Source: Gracilaria gracilis | Taxonomy: Eukaryota > Rhodophyta > Florideophyceae > Gracilariales > Gracilariaceae | NCBI GenBank assembly: GCA_030374805.1 | Contig: JARGSG010000054.1 | Coordinates: 124,001 to 188,000, forward strand | DNA: 64,000 bases | Direction: 5' to 3' | Part shown: in pieces, positions 9,321 to 18,863 of the stretch | Layout: each line of letters starts with the position of its first letter | Position numbering within the stretch: position 1 is the stretch's first letter | The notes under the pieces: model-generated | Database searches by the model: none | The model's input: the letters and a program-made list of their open reading frames with translations, nothing else | Told to the model about the DNA's origin: nothing | Position numbers and translations under genes: made by a program

Positions 9321-11219
9321 ATGGGAAACATATTTTCATCAGAGACACGAAAGCGTCCTGCTCCGTACGGATCAAGTTACACATGTCCTGAGACGCCACC
9401 GCGGAAACGGAAACGAGAAACAGAACTCGTCACACCGTCAACAATAGAGTCGAAGACTGCAACATCAAATCCGGCAATCGAGCGCACTGCACCTGAAATT
9501 GACCCGACTTCCGATGGGCAAGTTCATCGCTACATTGTCACCTGTTCTACTATCTTCTGGTGCACGAGAAAAGACATGGTCAAAATCTTTTCAAAGATGG
9601 AGCAAATGCCCCCTTATTGTGGACTTCATAAGATTACAAAGTGGGATCATTTCTTTATCACATTTCCGAATCAAACGTGTGCGCAAAAGGCTGTGGAGTG
9701 TCTTTCGAAATTTCAGTATCGCGGAGAAACGTTTAAGATTCGGCAAACTACACAGCACTCTGCAAAGCGAATGAGAATTGAAAACAATCTTGGACGCTCC
9801 GAAGAAAATACCAACACCGTGAAAAAGGGTGTCTGTCTTTCTGCTGCTGACGTCACGGCAAAACTGCGAAACCTCCCGTATGAACAGCAGATTGTGAAGA
9901 AAACGGGTAAGTGGACCAATGCTTTGCAAACCGTTACCAAGAACTTAAGGAAGGAGGTCCGTCAGCAAGGTCGCATACAATGGCTTGACGAATTGTTTCG
10001 CCCTCAGGGCGAGACCCGTCCCAAAGGAAGTCCTGTATGTTGTCCTATTCAAGATATCTTACGAGCTACCAAGCCACAAGAAAACAAGTATTATCGTAAC
10101 AAGAATGAGTTCACCATTGGCTTGTCACCAGACTGCTGTGGGCTAGACCATGACTATCACAAGTCGGAGCTCACAGTTGGCTACGCTCTGGGGCTCGTTA
10201 GAAATGGCCAGGTCTTTGTGTCACCTGTTGATGACAATTGCGTTACTACCAGCAAGCTAGCCTTGGAGGTTGCCAGGTGTCTTACTCCTGTTTTGCGAAC
10301 CTTGAACATGCCACCATACGATAAGCGTGCTCATACAGGTTACTGGAGACAGGTAACCTGCAGAGAAAGTATCAGAACCGGTGAGTTGCTTGTGTCAGTC
10401 GTTGTGAACTCGTTCGATAAGGACATGAGCGAGATTGAAAAACGGGAAATGAGAGAGACCGACAAAGACTGTCGCAATTCGGTTGTTGATGCACTGCAAA
10501 AAAGGTTCGGAAGTACGACGAACTTGGGTATCTTTTGGCAATCTTCCAATCATGTTTCTGCTGTTTCCAGTGATATACCTGCCACCCATCTGCACGGTAT
10601 AGACGCGCTGCATGAAGAAATGTGTGGTTTGAAGTTTCGAATACAACCCACTGCCTTCTTTCAGGTGAACACGTTAATGGCAGAGCGAATGTACAATCTC
10701 ATTGGGGATCTAGCAGGCATCGATAAGGACACAGTTGTGTTTGACGTATGTTGTGGTACAGGCACAATTGGGTTGTCTCTTGCTCGAAGGGCACACAGCG
10801 TCGTGGGAATTGAAATGAATGAATCTGCTGTCGAAGATGCAATCTACAACGCGGAGCTTAACAACATTGAAAATGCGACGTTTATCACCGGAAAAGTTGA
10901 GCACCACATTCATGACGCCATTAGACGCGTACCTGCGAATAAGAAATGCGTCGCCATTCTGGACCCTCCACGAGCAGGCTTGCCGATGAACGTTGTAGCC
11001 GCCGTGCGAGCTATGCGATCTGTCCAGAGAATTGTATACGTCGCTTGTGAACCCAATAACTTTTGGAGGAACGCTCTTGGTTTCTTTCGGCCACGGTCCA
11101 AAGCATTTCGACTTGAACCATTTCGACCTGTACAAGCCTATGGAATTGATCTATTCCCTCAGACAGACCATGGAGAACTGGCTGTACTCCTTGAACGCGA
11201 TGATGTGGAGGTAGGATGA
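9321..11219 (+). CDS. tRNA (uracil-5-)-methyltransferase, TRM2/TRMT2A type (632 aa)
   Basis: Expected to methylate uridine (U54) in the T-loop of tRNA using S-adenosylmethionine. The N-terminal ~60 residues are basic and disordered (PPRKRKRE, a nuclear-signal-like run). An RRM-like segment follows at about 70-145, as in animal TRMT2A. The catalytic half shows an RFRIQPTAFFQVN-type block (KFRIQPTAFFQVN), SAM motif I VFDVCCGTGTIGLSLA (about 473-488), ILDPPRAGL, and VYVACEPNNF, where family members normally have S-C-N-P around the nucleophilic cysteine. The end AYGIDLFPQTDHGELAVLLER matches the family C terminus. Intronless; tail-to-tail with the RS-rich gene, 158 bp apart. Confidence 0.9.
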   Translation: MGNIFSSETRKRPAPYGSSYTCPETPPRKRKRETELVTPSTIESKTATSNPAIERTAPEIDPTSDGQVHRYIVTCSTIFWCTRKDMVKIFSKMEQMPPYCGLHKITKWDHFFITFPNQTCAQKAVECLSKFQYRGETFKIRQTTQHSAKRMRIENNLGRSEENTNTVKKGVCLSAADVTAKLRNLPYEQQIVKKTGKWTNALQTVTKNLRKEVRQQGRIQWLDELFRPQGETRPKGSPVCCPIQDILRATKPQENKYYRNKNEFTIGLSPDCCGLDHDYHKSELTVGYALGLVRNGQVFVSPVDDNCVTTSKLALEVARCLTPVLRTLNMPPYDKRAHTGYWRQVTCRESIRTGELLVSVVVNSFDKDMSEIEKREMRETDKDCRNSVVDALQKRFGSTTNLGIFWQSSNHVSAVSSDIPATHLHGIDALHEEMCGLKFRIQPTAFFQVNTLMAERMYNLIGDLAGIDKDTVVFDVCCGTGTIGLSLARRAHSVVGIEMNESAVEDAIYNAELNNIENATFITGKVEHHIHDAIRRVPANKKCVAILDPPRAGLPMNVVAAVRAMRSVQRIVYVACEPNNFWRNALGFFRPRSKAFRLEPFRPVQAYGIDLFPQTDHGELAVLLERDDVEVG

Positions 11220-11377
11220 GACGATTTTCATAACAGTTAATGTTACTGGTGTTTGTATTTGAATACTAGGCGCGTAGTCCTGGCGGTGAATCAGAGCATT
11301 AAAAGAATTCAACACAAAGTTACGTTTTAGGCAGAAACAAGAAGTCGTGAGCATTGATATTCTACACAGAAACAGAC

Positions 11378-13309
11378 TCAGCGAGCACGGCGGAGGAGGC
11401 TAGGCGGAGAGTATCTGGTTCGTCTCCCGCTTGAGACTGAGTGTTCCTGCCTCCTGGAATGCGCAGCTTTCTCCATTTCAATTCTTGCCCACTCACTCTT
11501 TGAAGTGTCAACAGTTCTATCACTCAGACTGCTAGTGTCATCTGATGCGTGATCATTTTCTTCATCTTCCGGGAGATCACCCCATCGTTCCTCTGCCGCT
11601 GCAAATCCGAAGCGGCCGTGGCTTTGACGGCTTTGGCTCCGCTGACTGCGACTGCGACTGCGACTACGACTGCGGCTGCGGTTACGGCTTCGGCTTTGGC
11701 TTCGGTTTCGGCTTCGGCTTCGGCTTCGGCTTATACTGCGACTCCTTCCACGACCGTGTTCATCTTCTTCATCCACATGTCGATGTCTTGACCTACGTTT
11801 ACCATGTCTCCTCCTTTGATGCCTCATTTCAAACATATGGTCATCCACATCGTCTAATTCAGAATCCTCGGCATCCAAATCAATCATATCATCAATAGGC
11901 TCTCGTCCAAATTCTTCTTCCATGGCCAAAACCTCCTCGTCGTCTATCTCCGCACCTCCATTCATTGCGAAAAGGTGAATCAGTTCAACCACTCCAGGGT
12001 CCAACGCCATCGCAAGAGCTAGTTTAATAGCCCTTTTGATAAATTTCTCATCAAAGCCAACTCTTTCTAGTCTGCTCACAAGGGTCCGAGCAAGCGCTTT
12101 GCGTCCACGAGGGTTGACTTGATGCGTATCCGACATGCCATATTTCCTTACAGCATGGAAGAAGCACTTCTCAATGGAACGGCAGAAACGACCGTCTATT
12201 AAATCACGAACTCTCAAAAGTGAGCGATTGTCCGTTGCGGACGTAACAAGTCGCTTGTACTTGTCTACAACTTGCTCATCTCCGGCCCTGATAAGAGTAC
12301 CAAATTCTTCTATGAAGGGATCTACTTCGGCTGAGAAAAACACGTTTGAATATCGACGGTAACGATGCTTCTTTCTCTTCTTCTTATTCTTTTTCTTGCT
12401 CTTGCTCTTCTTCGATGACTTTGTTTCCGAAGAGGATGAGGAGGGTTCATTACCGTCAGCAGGCTTTTGGTTATGGCTGTGTGCGACGATTGCATGCCAC
12501 TTCTCCTTCAAACAATGAACATCAGATGGGTTTTCAGCAATGGCACGAAGAAGTTCACTTGCAGATTCAATAGTAGCACTTGTAATAGAAGCTTCCTCTC
12601 CGACTTTCTCGAAAAGATCCAAAGTAGTCTCCACAAGTTCTTCCGGCACTGTGCTCGAACGTTCTTCAGAAACGCGATTGAGGAACACCGAAAATATTCG
12701 TGCCAAGTTGTCACGCGCTTCATCAAGCTTGGCTGCATCACATGAGTTAAGAATGATAGCCTCCTGCAGATTTTGGATTCCAGCCTTGACTTGTCTGGTG
12801 CCCCGTCTCTTCAAATGAGTCAATATAGCAACGAGGGCCGTTGGAGAAGCAAGGACATCATGCGAGAACGAACGTGTAGGAGATGCTCTTCCAGAGGCGC
12901 GAGAGGCAGAACGAGAGCGTCCTGAACGACTGGGCGATTTGGTACGAGACCGAGAACGAGAACCAGAGCGACGTGAAGTGCCCTTTGAAGACGGCTTCCT
13001 TGTCTCTGAACGATCCATATGCATCTTGTCGATGTACATCATTCTAATCTTCAAATGATTAGGATCTATCTTTAGCGCCTTTCTCAAGGCCTCATCCGAG
13101 GAAAGAGAATGAGGAGTATCTTCATCAAAGTAGGTGAGACGTAGCGGTGAACGATCAATGTCGGCGAGACGAGACGGAGGTATGGGTAGTCGAAGCGTTC
13201 GCACAATGGCTTTGCAAAGATCGAAGAAAGAGGGTTCTTCTTTCGCCGTGCGAACAAAGAAGCGGTATTGCTTGTGTCTAAAGAGTAGCCGCACTTGAAG
13301 GCGAGCCAT
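11378..13309 (-). CDS. RS-repeat protein with N-terminal PB1-like domain (643 aa)
   Basis: Residues 1-85 look like a PB1 domain: a basic first strand, then LRLTYFDEDTPHSLSSDEAL, which resembles the acidic OPCA motif. Two arginine-serine tracts follow (about 105-145 and 535-570), the second a run of alternating S-R. Between them lie a helical region, a Lys-rich run near residues 300-320, and an acidic stretch (IDLDAEDSELDDVDDHMF). RS tracts are typical of splicing-associated proteins and are substrates of SRPK kinases, one of which lies about 5.5 kb away. No RRM is seen, so it is not a classic SR splicing factor. ATG at 13309; intronless. Confidence 0.75.
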   Translation of the reverse strand: MARLQVRLLFRHKQYRFFVRTAKEEPSFFDLCKAIVRTLRLPIPPSRLADIDRSPLRLTYFDEDTPHSLSSDEALRKALKIDPNHLKIRMMYIDKMHMDRSETRKPSSKGTSRRSGSRSRSRTKSPSRSGRSRSASRASGRASPTRSFSHDVLASPTALVAILTHLKRRGTRQVKAGIQNLQEAIILNSCDAAKLDEARDNLARIFSVFLNRVSEERSSTVPEELVETTLDLFEKVGEEASITSATIESASELLRAIAENPSDVHCLKEKWHAIVAHSHNQKPADGNEPSSSSSETKSSKKSKSKKKNKKKRKKHRYRRYSNVFFSAEVDPFIEEFGTLIRAGDEQVVDKYKRLVTSATDNRSLLRVRDLIDGRFCRSIEKCFFHAVRKYGMSDTHQVNPRGRKALARTLVSRLERVGFDEKFIKRAIKLALAMALDPGVVELIHLFAMNGGAEIDDEEVLAMEEEFGREPIDDMIDLDAEDSELDDVDDHMFEMRHQRRRHGKRRSRHRHVDEEDEHGRGRSRSISRSRSRSRNRSQSRSRNRSRSRSRSRSRSQRSQSRQSHGRFGFAAAEERWGDLPEDEENDHASDDTSSLSDRTVDTSKSEWARIEMEKAAHSRRQEHSVSSGRRTRYSPPSLLRRAR

Positions 13310-13888
13310 ATTGCTAGCGATCGAGTTAACAAAGCTGAACGGTTGTTAGATGTGTGAACGGGAAGGAGAGAACGACAGTGTTAGAACCGCCTTGCGCTGT
13401 GCAGCCAATTCTAGATAGGCGGTTGAAGAGAATGTCATTTCAACCGCTAAACAGTGGGACACGGGCGGAACTGCACTGTGTACCGTTGGTACCTTTGTAC
13501 CCTTGGTATCATAATGATATTTGAAGGATGACTTGTCGCGGCTGCCGAAGGTGCGGAGTATCCGGTGGGGAGTGCAGAAGGGTAACCAATCAGCATCGGA
13601 CGCGTGCGAAATCCCACCTCGTGATTGGTGCGTACTTCGAAGCCTACAGTTGTACAGTCGAATCGAGACCGCATGTGCACTGCTGTCGTTCCGGTTGTCC
13701 GTGCGTTGCAACGCCGCCGTGACATCGCATGTTCACGGCGCTCGCGGAGCGTTATGGTTTACAGTTCATGGGCTTACAGCGATCTCGGATATCACCTGCT
13801 TGTTTGGTCTTATTGCACTCCGACGTTCACACTTCCGCTTGGCATTCTTGTTAGCGGGCCGCTGAAGGGGAGGCGGTAGTTTGTCACA
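13310..13888. promoter_or_regulatory. Head-to-head intergenic region (putative bidirectional promoter)
   Basis: These 579 bp separate the divergent starts of the RS-repeat gene (13309, minus) and the Rep27-like gene (13889, plus). Short frames on both strands overlap and are not supported. No clear TATA box is seen. Confidence 0.4.
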
Positions 13889-14884
13889 ATGTGGGCCTTT
13901 TGCGCACCTTCAGCGCTTCCATCAGTGTTGAGTCGAGGGGCGGCTTCTCAGGGGACTCGTCGGCCTCGCAGGCAGTCTGTCATTGTCGCAAAGAAGTCGT
14001 CGTCCAAGTCACCTCGTTCTGAGTCGAATACAACGTCTGGTTTCGGTACTGGGCAGAATGAAGCGTTAGCGCAAGAACAACCATCGCAAGCTGCGCAGTT
14101 CTCGAAAACTACCGCACAGGATAAGGACACATCTGGCGTGGATTTGAAGAGCGTTGACAAGGATGGCATCTCTCTTGAGCATCGTTTGAAAGAAGAGATC
14201 AAACATCCGTTACGAAAGCCGAAACAAACGTTATTTGCAACTTTATCTTTCTCGGCCTTGTTGGCGTCCCTCATTGCAATCTCTCGATTCATCTCGCACG
14301 CCGATTCCATACAACAGTTTTCCATAAATCTCCTCATCAATGTTACAGGGGTGACCACTTTTGGATATCTCACATGGCGTCAAGTACAGTTCGGTAGGCG
14401 AGCGCTCAATTCAATTGCAGGTCGTCCACAACTGCGAGATCTTCCCATCATATCCGCGTCATCAAGCCCAACTCTTCCGTCATGGTTGCGTTCTGCTAAG
14501 CGAATGTCCACCCTCTTACGACGATCAGATGTCATGGTGCTCGTCGGTAAACGAACCCTGTTAGAGGCCTATCTGTATCGATGCAAGGGAGTTTCGAACG
14601 TCTTTCCGCTTTCTCTCGTGCTTTTTCCCACAGATATAAACTCAATAGACGGACAATACCCAATCCAACCTGACGCCTTTGCAGATCGTGAGAGTGACGG
14701 CGACGCTGACTGGAAGGCATGGATGGCTGAAATTTCTCCATCGAGAAGAAATATGGTTGTGCTTCGAATCAGCATCAACGATCAGGGCACCCAACCTCCT
14801 GCAGCGTATGTGGTGGAAGGCGGTGATGCTAAGTCCATCTCCCTCCCAACCGAGCTCAGCCGCCCGAATTCTGAAAGCCAGTGA
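13889..14884 (+). CDS. Plastid membrane protein with LPA1/Rep27-like (DUF3493) domain (331 aa)
   Basis: The first ~60 residues are Ser/Arg/Ala-rich and nearly free of acidic residues (MWAFCAPSALPSVLSRGAAS), as expected of a chloroplast transit peptide. A conserved-looking block at about 105-190 has RLKEEIKHPLRKPKQTLFAT followed by two hydrophobic helices (SFSALLASLIAISRFI and a segment around INVTGVTTFGYLTWRQVQFG). This E-x-x-x-P-x-R plus two-helix pattern matches the domain of LPA1/Rep27, which assists photosystem II assembly or repair. The C-terminal third is soluble and unrecognised. Domain assignment is by eye. ATG at 13889; no intron. Confidence 0.6.
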   Translation: MWAFCAPSALPSVLSRGAASQGTRRPRRQSVIVAKKSSSKSPRSESNTTSGFGTGQNEALAQEQPSQAAQFSKTTAQDKDTSGVDLKSVDKDGISLEHRLKEEIKHPLRKPKQTLFATLSFSALLASLIAISRFISHADSIQQFSINLLINVTGVTTFGYLTWRQVQFGRRALNSIAGRPQLRDLPIISASSSPTLPSWLRSAKRMSTLLRRSDVMVLVGKRTLLEAYLYRCKGVSNVFPLSLVLFPTDINSIDGQYPIQPDAFADRESDGDADWKAWMAEISPSRRNMVVLRISINDQGTQPPAAYVVEGGDAKSISLPTELSRPNSESQ

Positions 14885-15067
14885 TCCACCTGAGCCAAAT
14901 CGCGAGGTTATGCTTTCAACCGTTGCCAAAAACGCAATATGTCTCACTTTTGGTTTATTTACATTCAAACAAGAAAAGTACTAGTAAGGAACTACTTGTC
15001 GTGTTAGTTTGGACAAACTGCGCATCGAATGTATCAAGAAAAAAGATGCGGCGTATGGTAACAAGCA

Positions 15068-18000
15068 CTATGAAGGCCGCCCTTCACCCCTCCCTCGGCC
15101 ATTGTTCAACTCAAAACTTCCATACAACGACAACTGGGGGATATTTGCTTCTACATCATTCCTGGTCAGCATTTCTTCAGACTCGCTTTCACTTTCATAC
15201 CCGTCGTCATCCACAAAGTCAGCATAATTCTTCCGCCGACGCTGACCGAAACTGTTTGAGCCATACATTTCATTCCCCGGGATGAAATTGGCGAAGTCAG
15301 AACTGGATTCAATTCGTTCTAAAGCTCGGATCTCGGAAGTTAGCAACGGCGAGCTTTGCAGCATAGAGACATTCTCTGAAGCATTCAAGAGAGACTCACC
15401 ACTTGAAGAACAAGACGCAAATGTCATTGGATCAGAAAGTAGTGGATAATCTCTGTTGAACGACCTCACAAACCGCGCAACAGCCCTTTCACGAAGGTCG
15501 CCGATAATGCCAAGTATTCTGTTTCCCACACTAGCCCCAGTCGAAAGACAGGTGGCCAGAGTCAGCAGGCAGAATACAGCTGTGGAAAGCCCGGCCTTGA
15601 CCCAACCTTGAAGGTAGAATATGACTGCCAGAGAAAGCTGGCTTACAACAGTCCAAGTTAGAATGAAGTTCGCACTCAGTTTGGGCAGACGTCCATCTAT
15701 GTGGCTCTTTGGGTGGACGTATCGGATAAGGTACACATCTACAGCGTGTTTGCAAACAAAATAGAGCCAAGCAAAATACCATACAAGCGGTGCCATGAAT
15801 CCGAAAAGAAGGCACATTGACATCACAGTCACGCTGTATGCATAATGTCGGGGATAGTCAAATATATCTGAGCATTTGGCTTCAGCGACATCCAGAGGTG
15901 TGGTAGCAATTCTTCGTCGCACCATCATCGAAAAAGTTGATGGAATTCGCATGAGCCAAACTACGGAACCAGTTAGGGCAAGCTGCACCAAATAGTTACA
16001 AAGGAAAAAGGCAATATCCCCCGAGAAAAGCCTTTGAAGGATAGGGAGTGCATTGTACACGTTTGCTCCGCCGTTACTTTTCTTATATATCATCTCCAGA
16101 AACTCCGATGCAGTGTTCAGTGCCAGAGATGGTAGAACAACAGCGTTCATGACGTAATAGAATGACGTCTTTCGAAACACGGACATCTCTTGAGCCGAGT
16201 GCGTGGCATAGCCCTCAAGAGAGCATGTGAGACGCAGTATGGTTGGAACTAGAGCAAGCACAACGGAAAGCATAAGAACCGGTAAATATGCCAACAAAAT
16301 CGACCGCAACACCGTATTCGTCGTAAAGAACGATGGCAGTAGTTGAAGAATATCGGTAGATATGGAATCAACTGCCATATCTCCGTTCGACGTGAGGTTG
16401 TTCAAAATATCGAAACCATTTGTACCGTTGAACGAAGCTCCAAGTTCTGGAGCAGGAAACGTTCCGTTATGGTGACCATGATTGTTAAATATCACTTGTG
16501 GGTCACTCAAAAGGGAAAGCTCAGCAAATACTAGCTTCAGGGCTGTTAACATCGCAACTGGACTGGTGAAGAGTATAAGTATCGCAAACACAATGAACTG
16601 CACAAGCATTTCTCTCACAGTTCGTTCGAAGAAAGAAATGCCAATGTTCTTCCATATAATGTCACCGCTCTTCGGCGCACGTTCAGCTTTCATGTTGCGC
16701 AACCTCGCAGTTGCAACCTCCGGTGAAACGTCTTGGGTACATGAATTACATCCGATCAACCGGTTCTCTGCCTGTTCCTCTATGCGAGTGAGCGTAGGCG
16801 CAAATCTTGGGGATTGCAGAAATCGTCGGCGTGTTTCATGTGGAAGCAAATTCATAACGCCCTTATACAAGTTGGTAAACGCAGGGAACTCCCATTCAGA
16901 TAGACTGCGATTATGACGACCAATGGTAACGTCAAGCTCTTCCTCTTGTTGGAACTGCTCGGTTCCACGCGAAGGTGGTGAACGCTGAACGATCCGAACC
17001 GGAAAGTTGCGTAGAACAGAAGCTGCCGCTGTTGGAGATCGAAAAGAGATAAACGCGCATCCCATGAAGTTTCGAACAGGCTCGTTCATACGAGACGCCA
17101 AATCATTTTGTAGTGCTGTGATTCGTTGCTCAAGTTCGCTAATGGTTTCCTCTGTACTCCGACGTCTTCCCAGGAAGGCAAATACCTTTCCAAGCATACT
17201 TCGTCTTATGGGCTCGTTTGACGACTTGAGCTCAATATTATCGTGAAGGTAGTCAAGACGATTCTTAGCAGAAGAAATGGAGCGTAGAATTCTGGCCTCA
17301 GACATCCTGTCTTTGCATACAAGTTCAACCTTAATTAGCTGCCCAGGGTATATTGCTTGTAATAAGGACGTAAGTTCAGCAGCAGAGCGAATATCGTGCG
17401 GAAGTCCGCGCGCAAATAACATCCAATGAGGAGTTCGTGGTGATGATGACGTTCGTTTCGGGCTGTCTGCAATAGTGGCTGTGATGTTTACACTTGATGA
17501 AGAACCTGATCGCAGCCACGCAGATAGTGAGCGTTCTTCTCCAGCAGCTGTTTTCACAACAGTATACATGACGATAACACACATGGAAGTAATAACAATA
17601 ACAGGAAGTTGCAACAAGTTAAGCGGGGAGTTAGGAGGGAGATTGTGTGATGTGAAGCGTTCAAATACACCACGATCGGTCTTAAGCAGTGACATTAATG
17701 AATGAGGTAAGCTTTCACCCTTTGTGCGAAATACGGCACCACCCCACCAATATACTGGTAACAAAATGATAGTGGAAGCAACAGCACACACTGTGGTGAT
17801 TGCAATACAAGCTCGCTGAAACAAGAGATAAACCTGTGCATCGCGGGAAAGCTTTGATTCCGAAGATGTGAAGAACTCTTTCCAACCTTTCCATCTCATT
17901 GGTGGCGCGGCTCTGATGTACGCGGCAACAGGAGTATACGCTTTCGCAGAGCGAACGATGGGGTACTTGTTGAGAAGTTGGATGTCTTGTGGTTCCAAAG

Positions 18001-18304
18001 GGCCAGCTTCCTTCAAAATGAAATAGCGATAGAGGACAAGTCCGCACCAGGATGTGACAAGATTGACAAGAATAACAAGCGTCAAACCCGAAGACATGGT
18101 AGTTTGCTCGTACATGTTTTTGTAAGTATTGCCGGCGGTCGAATTGTGAGCATATAGATATGAAGCATTAAAGATATGCGGAGTGAAAAAAGAAGGGTGA
18201 AGTGGAGCCATGTTCGACCGTAACGCGGTAGCATTCACTAATGAAGATGCAAACACAAGACGAACGACGAACAAACTCAACATGGCGACACTTAAACATG
18301 TCAT
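15068..18304 (-). CDS. OSCA/CSC1/TMEM63-type (DUF221) membrane channel (1078 aa)
   Basis: A large multi-pass protein likely to be a mechanosensitive or osmosensitive cation channel in the plasma or an internal membrane. The first ATG is at 18304; the frame upstream has no ATG. The N terminus is itself a membrane helix (MTCLSVAMLSLFVVRLVFAS). Two further helices (about 75-100 and 165-190) precede a cytosolic domain with an RNM-like fold around residues 310-480. The family signature GDIIWKNIGISFFERTVREM (about 590-610) leads into the pore region of several helices, including SMCLLFGFMAPLVWYFAWLY. The tail is acidic. Tail-to-tail with the Rep27-like gene, 183 bp apart. Confidence 0.85.
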   Translation of the reverse strand: MTCLSVAMLSLFVVRLVFASSLVNATALRSNMAPLHPSFFTPHIFNASYLYAHNSTAGNTYKNMYEQTTMSSGLTLVILVNLVTSWCGLVLYRYFILKEAGPLEPQDIQLLNKYPIVRSAKAYTPVAAYIRAAPPMRWKGWKEFFTSSESKLSRDAQVYLLFQRACIAITTVCAVASTIILLPVYWWGGAVFRTKGESLPHSLMSLLKTDRGVFERFTSHNLPPNSPLNLLQLPVIVITSMCVIVMYTVVKTAAGEERSLSAWLRSGSSSSVNITATIADSPKRTSSSPRTPHWMLFARGLPHDIRSAAELTSLLQAIYPGQLIKVELVCKDRMSEARILRSISSAKNRLDYLHDNIELKSSNEPIRRSMLGKVFAFLGRRRSTEETISELEQRITALQNDLASRMNEPVRNFMGCAFISFRSPTAAASVLRNFPVRIVQRSPPSRGTEQFQQEEELDVTIGRHNRSLSEWEFPAFTNLYKGVMNLLPHETRRRFLQSPRFAPTLTRIEEQAENRLIGCNSCTQDVSPEVATARLRNMKAERAPKSGDIIWKNIGISFFERTVREMLVQFIVFAILILFTSPVAMLTALKLVFAELSLLSDPQVIFNNHGHHNGTFPAPELGASFNGTNGFDILNNLTSNGDMAVDSISTDILQLLPSFFTTNTVLRSILLAYLPVLMLSVVLALVPTILRLTCSLEGYATHSAQEMSVFRKTSFYYVMNAVVLPSLALNTASEFLEMIYKKSNGGANVYNALPILQRLFSGDIAFFLCNYLVQLALTGSVVWLMRIPSTFSMMVRRRIATTPLDVAEAKCSDIFDYPRHYAYSVTVMSMCLLFGFMAPLVWYFAWLYFVCKHAVDVYLIRYVHPKSHIDGRLPKLSANFILTWTVVSQLSLAVIFYLQGWVKAGLSTAVFCLLTLATCLSTGASVGNRILGIIGDLRERAVARFVRSFNRDYPLLSDPMTFASCSSSGESLLNASENVSMLQSSPLLTSEIRALERIESSSDFANFIPGNEMYGSNSFGQRRRKNYADFVDDDGYESESESEEMLTRNDVEANIPQLSLYGSFELNNGRGRGEGRPS

Positions 18305-18863
18305 AATTGCGAACACGTCATGGACATGCACCAACGCCTAATAGCCGCGGCAACCAAAGCAACCACGGCACCGAACAAGATTCAGCAGGCAAGCAGCACA
18401 CGTGAAGAAAGGAGCAACGATGTGGCACAGCCTGGCGGTCTTCGACAAGAGCGAAACGCAGGCGAGCGACGATTCCAAGATGCGCGGAGCGCACACCCAG
18501 TGCCGTGGGGGGTTGCGTGCGCGTGCCCAAAATTTAATGTGCTTCGCAGTGCAATCGCGCCGCGCACTGGCCACGCACGCGTGCCGCAAAGTATCGTATT
18601 TCGAGGCGTGGACGCGGTGTGCACGTGGCGGTTTCTCGCGCCAAGCCATGGCTTTCCGTTCAAGTTCACAATTCAAGTTCAAATTGACCTCCGAATTGCT
18701 ATTAAATTAAAAGTTACAGCGTTCACGTCGTGAACTTCACGACCACAAAAGAACTATGATTATCATACCGGAGGTAAAGGGTGCAATCGAACTACTTCGT
18801 AGATACAACACTCGCTATCGACTACACGGTAACGTTACCCTCCTTGTACAGAGATGACGTTCT
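18305..18863. other. Intergenic region between the channel and kinase genes
   Basis: No gene is supported. It holds the promoter/5' side of the channel gene and the 3' side of the kinase gene. Frames on both strands overlap and look like chance. Confidence 0.45.

Noticed and set aside
11545-11898. Plus-strand frame rich in Gly-Phe and Asp-Cys repeats
   Set aside because: It is the complement of the S-R repeat codons of the RS protein; the repeats are a mirror of that tract.
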